In this document: positions 29,101-36,028 of the stretch, piece after piece
Layout: each line of letters begins with the position of its first letter
How positions within the stretch are numbered: position 1 is the first letter of the stretch
From: Planctomycetaceae bacterium
Lineage (GTDB): Bacteria > Planctomycetota > Planctomycetia > Planctomycetales > Planctomycetaceae
Direction: 5' to 3'
DNA: 59,465 nt
Assembly (NCBI GenBank): GCA_021732995.1
Contig: JAKFWA010000113.1
Location: forward strand, 1 to 59,465
Position numbers and translations under genes: made by a program
Notes under the pieces: generated by a model
The model's database searches: none
Told to the model about the DNA's origin: nothing
What the model saw: the letters and a program-made list of their open reading frames with translations, nothing else

Positions 29101-29895
29101 TTCATCGGCGGCGGTCTGGTGATTCGAGCAGGAACCACCAACGGCGGGTTTAGCGCGTTCCTGCCTGCGGATGATACCGGAACAGCTCTGCACGGAGTTG
29201 CCGTTGGTGCGAACAATTCGCTGTTTGGTAACGGTCGTATCAACGCTCGCGTCATCAACAATACGTTCGAGGGCAACCTTGGTGATGACGTGTATATCGA
29301 ATCGTTCACTTCGACGGTCGACCCCAACACCACTGGTGGCGCCTGGAATGCCACGACGTTCAATCCGACGGGCTATCAAAGCGATCCGCTCGCCCGCTTG
29401 AACCTGGTGTTTACCGGTAACGTCGGTAACTCGGTCAATGTGACGGTCGGTCAGTTCGACCGTTCCAATCTGCCGGGTCAGTCGGCCGACGCAGGTGCGT
29501 TCTACAACAACGGTGAAGGCGTCTTTAAGTCTCGACTGAACAACGCCACTCCACCGGGACCATTCCCGCAGGCGAACGGTGCTACCCGTCGTAGAAACGC
29601 TCAGCGCTTGCCGCTGCGAGAGAATCTGCCTCCCGCGCCTGGCACAAGCCCCTCCGACACGTACGAGTATCCTGGCTTGGGCGCAAGCACCTTCCGCGTC
29701 GAAAGCAACTTCGATGTCAGCGGCTTCCAGAGCGGCGACGGATTCTTCCTCGATGGTCAGCCGTATCAGTTCGGTCTGGCCAATGGCGTGCCGTTCACCT
29801 TCCCGAATCTGTTCGGCGAAGAGCCGTTCGGCTGGGGTACCGCGACTCCGGGAAGCTTCGAATTCGATCCGGCCTTCCAAGGCATCTTCCCATAA
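23134..29895 (+). CDS. Inverse-autotransporter-like protein with giant beta-helix passenger and calcium-loop arrays
   Basis: A 2253-residue exported surface protein. Residues 1-29 are a signal peptide. Residues about 95-330 look like an inverse-autotransporter (intimin/invasin-type, type Ve) beta-barrel: R-L-E-T-R-I-G-D, repeated G-x-G-x-R-Y-F-D strands, and Y-G-L-S-G-W-Y-D-Y-D-D then W-F-D-F-I-A-N-G-Y. Residues about 370-2130 are a right-handed beta-helix with N-N-x-I-x-x-N-x-x-x-G-I coils. Six clusters of E-D-x-N-x-[ND]-G-x-L-D motifs (about 19 in all) interrupt the helix at 24914-24987, 25054-25200, 25336-25610, 25840-25911, 26329-26415 and 27238-27372. They resemble EF-hand or thrombospondin-3-type calcium loops. 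The barrel would anchor in the outer membrane with the passenger outside, probably for adhesion. A strong terminator follows. Confidence 0.75.
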   Translation: MKKQKPARLFRALFVSSALASMARVGLAQEGSAFPGQAGGNGGSDGVASLGQSAQEGVAPVPAYDLPQYDPRAIPQLSNDAPNWYTPPGGRRGLWQDEIGPRFRLETRIGDLLGTYDDGDAGLNVMLPFRAADSNLIFFVDGRGTASYNGQGAATAGFGVRYFDTGANRVYGLSGWYDYDDTNRNPFHQAGVSIESFGKWFDFIANGYIPLSQDSYNNGTTFANARPGGLGILIDQIDRVESLYAGFNVEVGAPLPLLGRYGFQGYVGGYYFQNDGDDDVGGVSLRINAQVTDDLTLGINVTNDHLFDTQVFGTVSLTLPDGRAQKFFRPKSPEERLLARTERRNRAFVHRQSKTTTIDGTGMVTGPGGSPLSRIVYVSPFSPTNGTGSASDPLNTLLGFVNPGAGTLYILNSGNVTGPATLSDNSAAFSQAYLNLNPLIINTPAGQVPLASINPNATPPVWTSPNGGNIVTIAGSNTEIAGIVFDGTTANAGIPNSTAIAGSNFSGFHIHDNTFRNYTDGIVFNNVTGTFAAGNPGLLHTNTFLGQSGTSFRGFSLTNTGPGTLDLEVGSTELALLSSNGSAAGNVAMGNTGEDANGNGLLDANEDRNANGVLDLGVAFEITARNRAVINANIRGNITAQEDANRDGKLASEDLNANGILDIGEDANGNNRLDFGEDLNRNGRLDTGNSRGFVITAGASQAQINLRMLDNLIQNNTREGVVLAANSSTINAATIGEDVNGDGILTGFEDLNGDGVLQVTEDLNGNGTLDAGEDRNNNGALDVVDEDANNNGVLDFGEDVNEDTNANGKLDVGEDRNGDGYLNQGNRDGRLNGGNLLAGNQILRNGGDGLHFDVTNSGSIAVRMLNNQVGQTADRSTGNQGTGITVSGDSGDVRLTMGYLYDEDVNFNGLLDIGEDLNNNGKLDLPDPALGNQVVANFGGAVRFDLTGDAVGQFNAIGNTFEGIGGGSLGFIVSGPTPSTAGAAPFTMSNDSALGINISRVVWNLAGAGLQFNTDAANSGQQFTVASNTAGTDTGVLTGLQTVNGTSNPFTVQNLATTLDMVFNDFDSKNGVLDTGEDLPAGAGNGILDAGEDLGEQFIFQIDLDQAGVVGSNITGDQLIGSIVDVTFSSGQQLRGIMQAVPGNATAAQFIPTLNNLGVADGISLNVASNATLLTSQIRNNSISNFGGNGLTATAANDGSIQNLLIRNNSIVGNGAGNGSAPFGNGVNFVTNAGPGGTANLTAALQFNTISNNINGGISATANGGTMNLSRIENNTFNANGGGIQLSALQSATLTGRISNNTITNSTKAVADNDTVSTNDALGDGLSITSNNSTIILSEIAFNSISSNAGEGISLATANGGTLTTSATEDINANGVLDPGEDANEDANTNGVLDPGEDVNGDGALNRGNANGLLDRGVQSNTIQNNAGIQFSGIANNATLDLGDIRNMAVTTNTAGTGNFALVGSNGVIRANFYGNIITGDNANNPAGGPGLLVSATGGSYDVNVGGPNITDGNIFQGNRGAGIALVLSDTGTGAFLIENNEITRISDDANINTPFSGDGINVSLVGSTNLDDATATLTRSTIRGNVIGDFTNANLGTAGSGIAVLATERTVVQDLLIENNKIGRAGNDNTTRTTSNVGGFTFVDGDGDAGIRIDREDDAIFDSVNPLPGDTAAVNIRGNEVRNNVGGVANGTSPVNGLLIDAKNGIQDDIDFDVRNNIFSNNSGNGIQLQTRADASLAVNLTKNTIENNTLNGILLTGVENIATDLETQGGVWIQNTIRGNLANGIQISGVSGSVIPLVIGQLGNDPVTGESLGNLIENNGQVGILITAGGSSQINNNIITNNGTHGIQIDLDQILSRADLLRENSILSNGRSGIQYRHEGGQIDDVSYLLAFGNNIDSNRFRGVDVLSQGIVTTNIRFGDGTLAGMNHITSNFEEGFYVVNTASRTQTANVDSSTALLSNGSVIFSQADMVLDLNRNEISSNNNQGDFIGGGLVIRAGTTNGGFSAFLPADDTGTALHGVAVGANNSLFGNGRINARVINNTFEGNLGDDVYIESFTSTVDPNTTGGAWNATTFNPTGYQSDPLARLNLVFTGNVGNSVNVTVGQFDRSNLPGQSADAGAFYNNGEGVFKSRLNNATPPGPFPQANGATRRRNAQRLPLRENLPPAPGTSPSDTYEYPGLGASTFRVESNFDVSGFQSGDGFFLDGQPYQFGLANGVPFTFPNLFGEEPFGWGTATPGSFEFDPAFQGIFP

Positions 29896-29919
29896 CAGTT
29901 GGTTACTCTCTGTCTGAAA

Positions 29920-29966
29920 CAAACGACCGCAGGTGGCTGTCTGACGCCTGCGGTCGTTTGCTTTTT
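29920..29966 (+). terminator. Rho-independent terminator of the beta-helix giant gene
   Basis: A 14-base perfect stem (29920-29933 with 29947-29960), a 13-base loop and then C-T-T-T-T-T, 25 bases after the stop codon. Confidence 0.9.
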
Positions 29967-30025
29967 GGGGGACGAGTTTGCGAGGCTTCCCGAAGGAATC
30001 CCGTTCTCGAACTCGGAGTCACCTC

Positions 30026-31237
30026 ATGACAGATCGCCTGCTGTGCTCGCGTCGCGATGTCATTAGCGCCGCAACCGTCGCTTCCGGACTGGCTCTGCTG
30101 AATCACGCTGTTGCCGCTGAGAACAATCCGGCAGCGCAAGTCGCTGATTCAGCCTCCAGCATCAAGATCACGGGGCTGAAGACTCATCGAGTCCAGCACA
30201 AGGTCTATGTGGAGTTGCTGACCAATCACAACGTGACCGGTTGGGGCGAAGTCAGCGCGCTGGTGCCATCGGCGGCCGAGCCACTTGTAAAAGCGATGTT
30301 CGAACTGTTGGACGGTGAGAACCCGACGCGGATTGAGTTCCTCTGGCAGAAGATCTTTCGGGCGCATCGTGACATGCGGGGAGGGCCGTTCATGTGCCAT
30401 GCGCTGTCGGGCATCGACATGGCGTTGTGGGATCTCACCGGCAAGTTGTGGAACGTGCCTGTCTATCGCCTGCTCGGAGGCCCCTGTCGCGACAAGATTC
30501 GCGTCTATCCGAACGCCAAATCGCACAAGGTGCCCCCGCACGGCATTTACGAGCATTCAGGCAAACCGACTGACATCGAACGCATGGTCAACGCCATCAA
30601 GCAGACGCGTGAACGAGTTGGCCCCGATGGAGTGGTGATGTTCGACGCTCACTGCGCGGTGCCGCCCGCGACGCTGATTCAACTCGCCGCAGCCGTGAAG
30701 CCGTATGACGTGCTGTTCTTTGAAGAAGTCGCAGTGCCGGGAAACATTGAGGTCTTCAAGCGTCTGAAAGATCAGATCGGCATCCCGATGGCGACGGGCG
30801 AACGCGACCGGACGATCTGGGAGTTCATCCCGTACCTGCAGGAGCGCTGCATCGACGTGTTGCAGCCGGACGTCGCTCACTGCGGCGGCATCACTCAGAT
30901 GCGAAAGATCGCGGTGCTGGCCGAGGCCTACCACGTCCCGTTGGCTCCGCACTGCACAACGTCTCCGCTGGGGGCTACGGCCAGCCTGAGCGTTGGTTGT
31001 TCCATACCGTTTCTGCTGATTCATGAGACAGCGCCAGGCTCTCTGCAATGGGGTGAACAGTTCATGAATCGACCGTGGACGGTCGATGACAAGACCGGCT
31101 ACGCCACGTTGCCGGAAGGCCCTGGGTTGGGCGTGCAGATCGATCTCGTCAAGCTGCAGACTGTGGCCGCCGATCCGAAGTACAAATGGAAGTGGCCCGG
31201 AGCGACATTGCCCGACGGCTCGATTGCGGACTACTGA
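30026..31237 (+). CDS. Tat-exported mandelate racemase/enolase-superfamily dehydratase (DgoD-like)
   Basis: About 403 residues from the ATG at 30026. The N-terminus has S-R-R-D-V-I then a hydrophobic Ala-rich run ending V-A-A, a twin-arginine signal. The rest matches the acid-sugar dehydratase group of the enolase superfamily. The metal ligands are Asp in M-F-D-A-H, Glu in F-F-E-E-V and Glu in A-T-G-E-R. Later comes Q-P-D-V-A-H-C-G-G-I-T, and the general base His lies in A-P-H-C. The pattern is closest to D-galactonate or related sugar-acid dehydratases, which form 2-keto-3-deoxy sugar acids. The exact substrate is unknown. A degenerate Gfo/Idh/MocA gene starts 3 bases after its stop, so the two are cotranscribed. 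Confidence 0.87.
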   Translation: MTDRLLCSRRDVISAATVASGLALLNHAVAAENNPAAQVADSASSIKITGLKTHRVQHKVYVELLTNHNVTGWGEVSALVPSAAEPLVKAMFELLDGENPTRIEFLWQKIFRAHRDMRGGPFMCHALSGIDMALWDLTGKLWNVPVYRLLGGPCRDKIRVYPNAKSHKVPPHGIYEHSGKPTDIERMVNAIKQTRERVGPDGVVMFDAHCAVPPATLIQLAAAVKPYDVLFFEEVAVPGNIEVFKRLKDQIGIPMATGERDRTIWEFIPYLQERCIDVLQPDVAHCGGITQMRKIAVLAEAYHVPLAPHCTTSPLGATASLSVGCSIPFLLIHETAPGSLQWGEQFMNRPWTVDDKTGYATLPEGPGLGVQIDLVKLQTVAADPKYKWKWPGATLPDGSIADY

Positions 31238-31240
31238 AAG

Positions 31241-32236
31241 ATGACAGCCACGTTACAAGCTCCCCTGCGTTGCGGTGTTCTTGGCAAGACTGCCATCGCT
31301 CGTACGTTTGGTGACAGGATTCAGCTCACACCACAGTTGCAACTCGTTGCGGATAGCTCCGCGCGCGACACGGAGTGTGATTGGCTCTTCATCGGCAGTG
31401 ATTTCACTGACCGCGCGGAAAGCATTCGACAAGCTCTCCTCGCTGGTCGGGACGTGATTGCTCCTGCACCGATCGCGGTTTCTCCGCACGAAACGCGCCA
31501 GTTGATCGAACTCGCTCAAGCACAAGCACGACGATTGGAACTGTGGCTGCCGCAACGTGGCGATGCTGAGTTCCACTTGATTCAGCAACTCACGCACTCT
31601 GGTGAGATTGGTGATATTCGTCGTCTGCGCTATGAACTGCGACAGCTCTCACCGTGGATGTTGCCAGTCACCGATGATGACTCACTGCCAACGGAGCAAC
31701 GTGCTGGAGATGAACAACGACACGGTGTGCTCAACACATTTGGATGGGCGGCGCTCGATCAATTACTGGAACTGGCCAACGCACCTGTGCAGCGTGTCTT
31801 CGCACGCATGACATCACACGCACTGCAATTTGGTGATCAACCCGGCAACGCGTTTCCCACGAATATTGAGAGCGGTGTGATGGCCGTCGTTGAGTTCGCG
31901 AATGGTTGTGAAGCTCAGCTTGATATCGATCTCGCGACGACCAGCACGAGTGGTCCGAGCTGGTGGGTGCAGGGCGGTCGTGGTGGATATGAACGCGGCC
32001 GACTCAGTCAAACGATGTCCGATGGTGAACTCTTTGATGTGCCCATGAGTCGCGCGGCAGTTGATCCGATGCAGTGCTTCCTTGAGCTCTTGATGCAGTC
32101 GGATGAGCAGACCATCGCTGCTCGGTACGAGCATTGGATCAGCGTGACGAAGATCGCCAGCGCGATTCGGGAATCATCAGCAACGGGGCGAGTAGTCACC
32201 TTTGGCGCCGAGTCAAACGACCAGGCGCGAAAATGA
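31241..32236 (+). CDS. Degenerate Gfo/Idh/MocA-fold protein
   Basis: A 331-residue protein with the overall Gfo/Idh/MocA layout: a Rossmann-like first about 120 residues, then a C-terminal beta-sheet domain with an E-x-G-V-M-A-V-V-E-F strand. Key catalytic features are missing. The nucleotide-binding loop reads G-V-L-G-K-T-A-I-A instead of G-x-G-x-x-G, and the E-K-P region reads A-P-A-P-I, so no catalytic lysine is present. It may no longer bind NAD in the normal way, and could be a regulatory or structural partner of the dehydratase just upstream. No signal peptide, in contrast to that partner. The 3-base spacing indicates one operon. Confidence 0.72.
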   Translation: MTATLQAPLRCGVLGKTAIARTFGDRIQLTPQLQLVADSSARDTECDWLFIGSDFTDRAESIRQALLAGRDVIAPAPIAVSPHETRQLIELAQAQARRLELWLPQRGDAEFHLIQQLTHSGEIGDIRRLRYELRQLSPWMLPVTDDDSLPTEQRAGDEQRHGVLNTFGWAALDQLLELANAPVQRVFARMTSHALQFGDQPGNAFPTNIESGVMAVVEFANGCEAQLDIDLATTSTSGPSWWVQGGRGGYERGRLSQTMSDGELFDVPMSRAAVDPMQCFLELLMQSDEQTIAARYEHWISVTKIASAIRESSATGRVVTFGAESNDQARK

Positions 32237-32386
32237 CAAAAGTCAGAGATGAGCGAATTTTGCTAGTTTTTTCGTGGGAAAGTTGACGAACTGCGGCGTG
32301 GGGCCTTATTTATCCGCTTGTGTGACGCCTCTGATCGTTCGGCAGTCACTGCTCGATTCTGGCTCAGCCAACTGAAAGGATGCCAA

Positions 32387-32713
32387 ATGGCAAAGAAGTC
32401 TGAAGCCCCCGCGAAGTCGCCCACCAAGTCCGAGATCTATGCGAAGATCTCCGATTCGACGGGTCTCTCCAAGAAGCAAGTCCAGACCGTTATCGAATCG
32501 CTCACGGACGTCATTGCCGAGACCATGGGCAAGAAGGGCTCGGGCTTGTTCGCTCTGCCTGGTTTGTTGAAGATCAAGCGCGTTCACAAGCCCGCAACCA
32601 AGGGTGGAACTCGCACGAATCCCTTCACCGGCCAGCCGATGGAAGTCAAGCCGAAGCCAGCACGCAGCGTCGTGAAGGTTCTGGCTCTGAAGAAGCTGAA
32701 GGAAATGGTCTAA
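32387..32713 (+). CDS. HU/IHF-family DNA-binding protein
   Basis: A 108-residue protein from the ATG at 32387, preceded by a good ribosome site (A-A-A-G-G-A, 7 bases before). The N-terminus is a Lys/Ala/Pro-rich extension of about 14 residues, then the bacterial histone-like fold: K-S-E-I-Y-A-K-I-S, a G-L-S-K-K-Q-V helix, the G-S-G-L-F-A-L-P-G-L strand and the arm region G-T-R-T-N-P-F-T-G-Q. The usual arm R-x-G-R-N-P is thus modified. It probably bends or compacts chromosomal DNA. Monocistronic, with a terminator 53 bases downstream. Confidence 0.9.
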   Translation: MAKKSEAPAKSPTKSEIYAKISDSTGLSKKQVQTVIESLTDVIAETMGKKGSGLFALPGLLKIKRVHKPATKGGTRTNPFTGQPMEVKPKPARSVVKVLALKKLKEMV

Positions 32714-32765
32714 GTGCCTCACTGGCAACCGCTTGCGAACCACTGAGAAGGCTTGAATTTCCCGG

Positions 32766-32805
32766 AAATGCCGCGTGCCGAAGTTTGGAACGCGGCGTTT
32801 TCTTT
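32766..32805 (+). terminator. Rho-independent terminator of the HU-like gene
   Basis: Bases 32766-32776 pair with 32790-32800 (one G-T pair), and the right arm runs into T-T-T-T-C-T-T-T. Confidence 0.8.
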
Positions 32806-32820
32806 ACTCTTGTTGAGCAC

Positions 32821-34314
32821 TCAGTCGTCGCCGCTGATGGCGACCGACATGACGGCCTCTTCCGTCCAATCGTGCGCTGCACGCACGCCCTTCAATCGCC
32901 CGCGCGACATCACGGCGACGCGGTCGCAGACCGCCAGTAGTTCGGTCAGGTACGAGCTGACAAAGATGATCGCCTTCCCCTCTGAGGCCAGTTGCCCCAT
33001 GAGGCGGTAGATCTCGGACTTCGTGCCGACGTCAATGCCTCGAGTTGGCTCGTCGAGCAGCAGAATTTCGGCCTGCTGGTGCAGCACTCGCGCAATCGCC
33101 ACCTTCTGCTGATTGCCGCCCGACAGCTCGTGAATGAGCTGGTCCTGCGACGCAGCTTTGACTTCCAGCTTCCGCATCCAGTCCGTTACGGCTTGCCGCC
33201 GCCGCCCCAGATTCAACCAACCCCAGCGGGAATACGGTTTCAATTGGCTGAAGGTCATGTTGTCGGCGATCGAACGAGTTTGAGCCAAACCTTCGGTCTT
33301 ACGATCCTCGGACACGAAGCCCAAACCCGCGCGAATTCGATCGGCCGGGCGAGGTCGCGGGACGTTGCCGCCAACCTGCACCCGCCCCGTCGTTGTCTCA
33401 TCGAGACCGAAGAGGCAGCGCAGCAACTCCGTGCGCCCGGCACCCACGAGTCCCGAGATGCCGAGGATCTCGCCGCGTCGAACCTTCAACGACACGTTGC
33501 TCGGCATGCGCACTCCGCTCAGGCCATCAATCGCCAGCAGCACTTCGCCGGGTTCATGCGGCACTTGAGGGAACAGTTCCTCAATCGTCCGCCCGACCAT
33601 CAACGAAACAATCTGCTCGTCGGTGGCGCCGGTCAGATCACCGGCTCCAACGGACTCACCATCGCGCAGCACCGAGTAGCAATCACAGACCTCGCGAATC
33701 TCTTCCAGGAAGTGGCTGATGTAGATGCAACCCAGGCCTTGAGCTTTCAGCTTCCAGATCACGGCGAAGAGTCGCCGCACGTCTTCACGCGTAAGCGAAC
33801 TGGTCGGCTCATCGAACACGATGACTTTGGCATTCGAAACTAGCGCCCGCGCGATCTCGACCAGTTGCTGCATGCCGACGGACAATTCGTTGACCGGCGT
33901 TTCAGGACGCAAGTTGGGATGACCGAGCGTCTCCAACGCGTTTCGCACAAGTTGCCGCTGACTCGCGCGATCCAGCAGGCCGAATCGCGAATGTTCCTGG
34001 CCGAGCATAATGTTGTCTTCGACGCTCAGGTGCGGCGCGAGGTTCAGCTCCTGGTAGATCATCCCCACGCCAGCCAGCCGCGCGGCATGCGGCCCCTGCG
34101 GTTGATAGGGCGTGCCCGCGAGAGTCATCGTCCCGGAATCCGGAGCATGGGCTCCGCTGAGCACCTTCATCAGCGTGCTCTTGCCGGCACCGTTCTCTCC
34201 AATCAGAGCAAGCACACGACCGGCATGAACCTCAAGCGATACCGACTTCAGCGCCTGCGTGGCCCCGAAGCGTTTCGAGATTCCCGACATCTGAAGCAGC
34301 GGATTGGTCGTCAT
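32821..34314 (-). CDS. RbsA-like sugar ABC transporter ATP-binding protein
   Basis: A 497-residue protein with two fused nucleotide-binding domains, the layout of ribose/xylose/galactose-type importers. The first domain has Walker A G-E-N-G-A-G-K-S-T, signature L-S-V-G-M-Q-Q and Walker B V-I-V-F-D-E-P. The second has the family's usual degenerate Walker A G-L-V-G-A-G-R-T-E, signature L-S-G-G-N-Q-Q and L-L-L-D-E-P-T-R-G-I-D-V-G. It energises uptake of a sugar through a permease and periplasmic binding protein, but neither is encoded in this window. The upstream neighbour on the same strand (34380-35027) is a possible carbohydrate-binding protein, 65 bases away and possibly cotranscribed. Confidence 0.9.
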   Translation of the reverse strand: MTTNPLLQMSGISKRFGATQALKSVSLEVHAGRVLALIGENGAGKSTLMKVLSGAHAPDSGTMTLAGTPYQPQGPHAARLAGVGMIYQELNLAPHLSVEDNIMLGQEHSRFGLLDRASQRQLVRNALETLGHPNLRPETPVNELSVGMQQLVEIARALVSNAKVIVFDEPTSSLTREDVRRLFAVIWKLKAQGLGCIYISHFLEEIREVCDCYSVLRDGESVGAGDLTGATDEQIVSLMVGRTIEELFPQVPHEPGEVLLAIDGLSGVRMPSNVSLKVRRGEILGISGLVGAGRTELLRCLFGLDETTTGRVQVGGNVPRPRPADRIRAGLGFVSEDRKTEGLAQTRSIADNMTFSQLKPYSRWGWLNLGRRRQAVTDWMRKLEVKAASQDQLIHELSGGNQQKVAIARVLHQQAEILLLDEPTRGIDVGTKSEIYRLMGQLASEGKAIIFVSSYLTELLAVCDRVAVMSRGRLKGVRAAHDWTEEAVMSVAISGDD

Positions 34315-34379
34315 CGCGGTGGCTCTGCGGGCTGCGGATCAAGAAAGCGTTGGCGAAATCGATGTCTTCAAGCCATGTC

Positions 34380-35027
34380 TTACGGGGTCAGCTCCAGCGT
34401 TTGCCACAAGCTTGGATCAGTCGCAAACGGAAACTCCGTCGATACCGTCAGCGGCACGTCACCGAACTCCGGATCTCTCAACAACGCATAGAAGCCCAGT
34501 CGCGGGCAGGTCTCAACATCAAAGCCGTGCAAAGCGGAAGTCGGAAGCCACGCTTCAATGAGATAGCCGTCCGGACGTACTTCGCTGACGGTGACACATT
34601 CATCGACATGATTCAGCGGCGCATCCTCGACCGCGCGGGGAATCACCATGCCGCGTACCTCGGGGATGCGTTTCCCCGTCGCGGGCACAATCTGAAACCA
34701 GTGACAGAAGCGATTGGCCCGGTGGATCGTCTGCGTGTCGCGCGTGTCGATCCAGACCTGCAGACCTTCGGAATCGTCGACGCGGTTGAACTTCGCTGTG
34801 GGCGACCGACCACTGACATCCAGCGAGATTGCCAACCCGCGCGCGTTCCAAGCCATCCGCAGATCGAGCGTTCCAGCGGCGGGACCGATCAGTGACTCTC
34901 CCGGCCACGGCACGCGGCAGTCTTCAGCCAGCGCCAGCAAACGCTTACCGGATTTCGGTAGCGCCGGCACCTGGCGAACAGGAAACGCGAAGCGGAACGT
35001 GAGTGCCGCAGGAACAACTTGATTCAT
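34380..35027 (-). CDS. CBM9/DOMON-like carbohydrate-binding-fold protein
   Basis: A 215-residue protein with a beta-sandwich pattern similar to carbohydrate-binding module family 9: L-D-L-R-M-A-W-N-A-R-G-L near residue 53, a S-E-G-L-Q-V-W-I-D-T-R-D-T strand-loop and W-F-Q-I-V-P. Later come Y-L-I-E-A-W-L-P and L-G-F-Y-A-L-L-R-D-P-E. There is no signal peptide. Such domains bind sugars or heme. Adjacent to an RbsA-like ATPase gene on the same strand, which fits a sugar-related role, but no catalytic domain is attached. Family assignment is by pattern only. Confidence 0.65.
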   Translation of the reverse strand: MNQVVPAALTFRFAFPVRQVPALPKSGKRLLALAEDCRVPWPGESLIGPAAGTLDLRMAWNARGLAISLDVSGRSPTAKFNRVDDSEGLQVWIDTRDTQTIHRANRFCHWFQIVPATGKRIPEVRGMVIPRAVEDAPLNHVDECVTVSEVRPDGYLIEAWLPTSALHGFDVETCPRLGFYALLRDPEFGDVPLTVSTEFPFATDPSLWQTLELTP

Positions 35028-35145
35028 CGGTCGAGTTCATCGAGTAAGAAGCCGAAACAACACGACGGCATTCCAACGGACTGCTCGCAACGGTTCCAGT
35101 GAGCAGTTGAGAACTCGGCCACTTCGAAGCGGATTCTCGCGACAA

Positions 35146-35628
35146 CTATCGCTGAGAAATTCTCTGTGGCGACTGCAGACGGATGTAATAGATGCGTCGC
35201 TCAGGCTCATCGACCAGGTACATGTCGCGGGCCGGACGGCCTTCGACCACTCCGCGCTGATGCAGGTCAGCACGCGTCACCTGCACGACTTCAACAGCCC
35301 CGAAGCTATCCACCACTCGGTAATATCCCGCCGCTAATCCGACGGGGAGGGGCCACTCGCGAGTCTGGCCGACTCCCCGAACTTCCACCTGACCGCCGCT
35401 GGGGGGCGCGAGCGTCTGGTCAAGGTGTTGGCTCGATCGCTGCCCGGGCTCCGTCTGCCGGACAATCGTTCGAGACGATGGATTTCCGCGACGTTGAGCA
35501 ATGACCTTCTCCTGGTGCCGCGCGTCGGATTCCCAGGCGGAGCCAAACAGAACCGTTGCGAGGAACAGCAACAGGATTCGGGCTCCCGCTTGAGCATTGA
35601 GGGGCGTTGTTGGAGTTTCGGTGTTCAT
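35146..35628 (-). CDS. Small exported protein of unknown function
   Basis: A 160-residue protein with a hydrophobic segment near residues 16-31 that looks like a signal peptide or membrane anchor. The middle (residues about 40-85) is polar and Arg/Gln-rich and probably disordered. The C-terminal half has strand-like pieces: A-A-G-Y-Y-R-V-V-D-S-F-G, V-E-V-V-Q-V-T, and D-M-Y-L-V-D-E-P-E-R-R-I-Y-Y-I-R-L, which I read as a small beta domain. I do not recognise the family. It lies upstream of the CBM9-like gene on the same strand with a 118-base gap. Confidence 0.65.
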   Translation of the reverse strand: MNTETPTTPLNAQAGARILLLFLATVLFGSAWESDARHQEKVIAQRRGNPSSRTIVRQTEPGQRSSQHLDQTLAPPSGGQVEVRGVGQTREWPLPVGLAAGYYRVVDSFGAVEVVQVTRADLHQRGVVEGRPARDMYLVDEPERRIYYIRLQSPQRISQR

Positions 35629-36028
35629 AGCAGCAACATCATGTGTGGGCGGAACTCGCTTCCGCAGCAGGTTCCTACTGCGGAATCTTGCATCGCAAAC
35701 TCAGGCCCCACAGATATCGACCGGCCCCAACCGCACCTGTTGGGCAACTTCTAACGTCCAACCAGACCGCGTCGTGTTCCGTTGACCGGGCGGGTTATGA
35801 CGCCCGTAGGACTGTTCCGGTCGCGCTTGACCGACAATCCCCCACATTCTCCAGACGTGGCTTGCGGCGTGCCCTCGCTCAGGTTCACCGGCCCTCGCCC
35901 ATTCCTGCGAGGAAACGATGTAAGCAGTGGCAATTGCACCGGTGGCGATTAGCCTGCGTCATGATCTCCGTGCCCTCTGCTCATCTGTGTTTAGAATCGC
36001 CTGAAAGAAACTTCCGTCCGAGAATTGC
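35629..36028. other. Intergenic region before the type III secretion block
   Basis: About 400 bases between divergent genes. A perfect 8-base hairpin with a 10-base loop (35660-35685) is present. The promoter of the sctU operon should lie toward the right end, but I cannot assign its elements with confidence. Confidence 0.4.
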
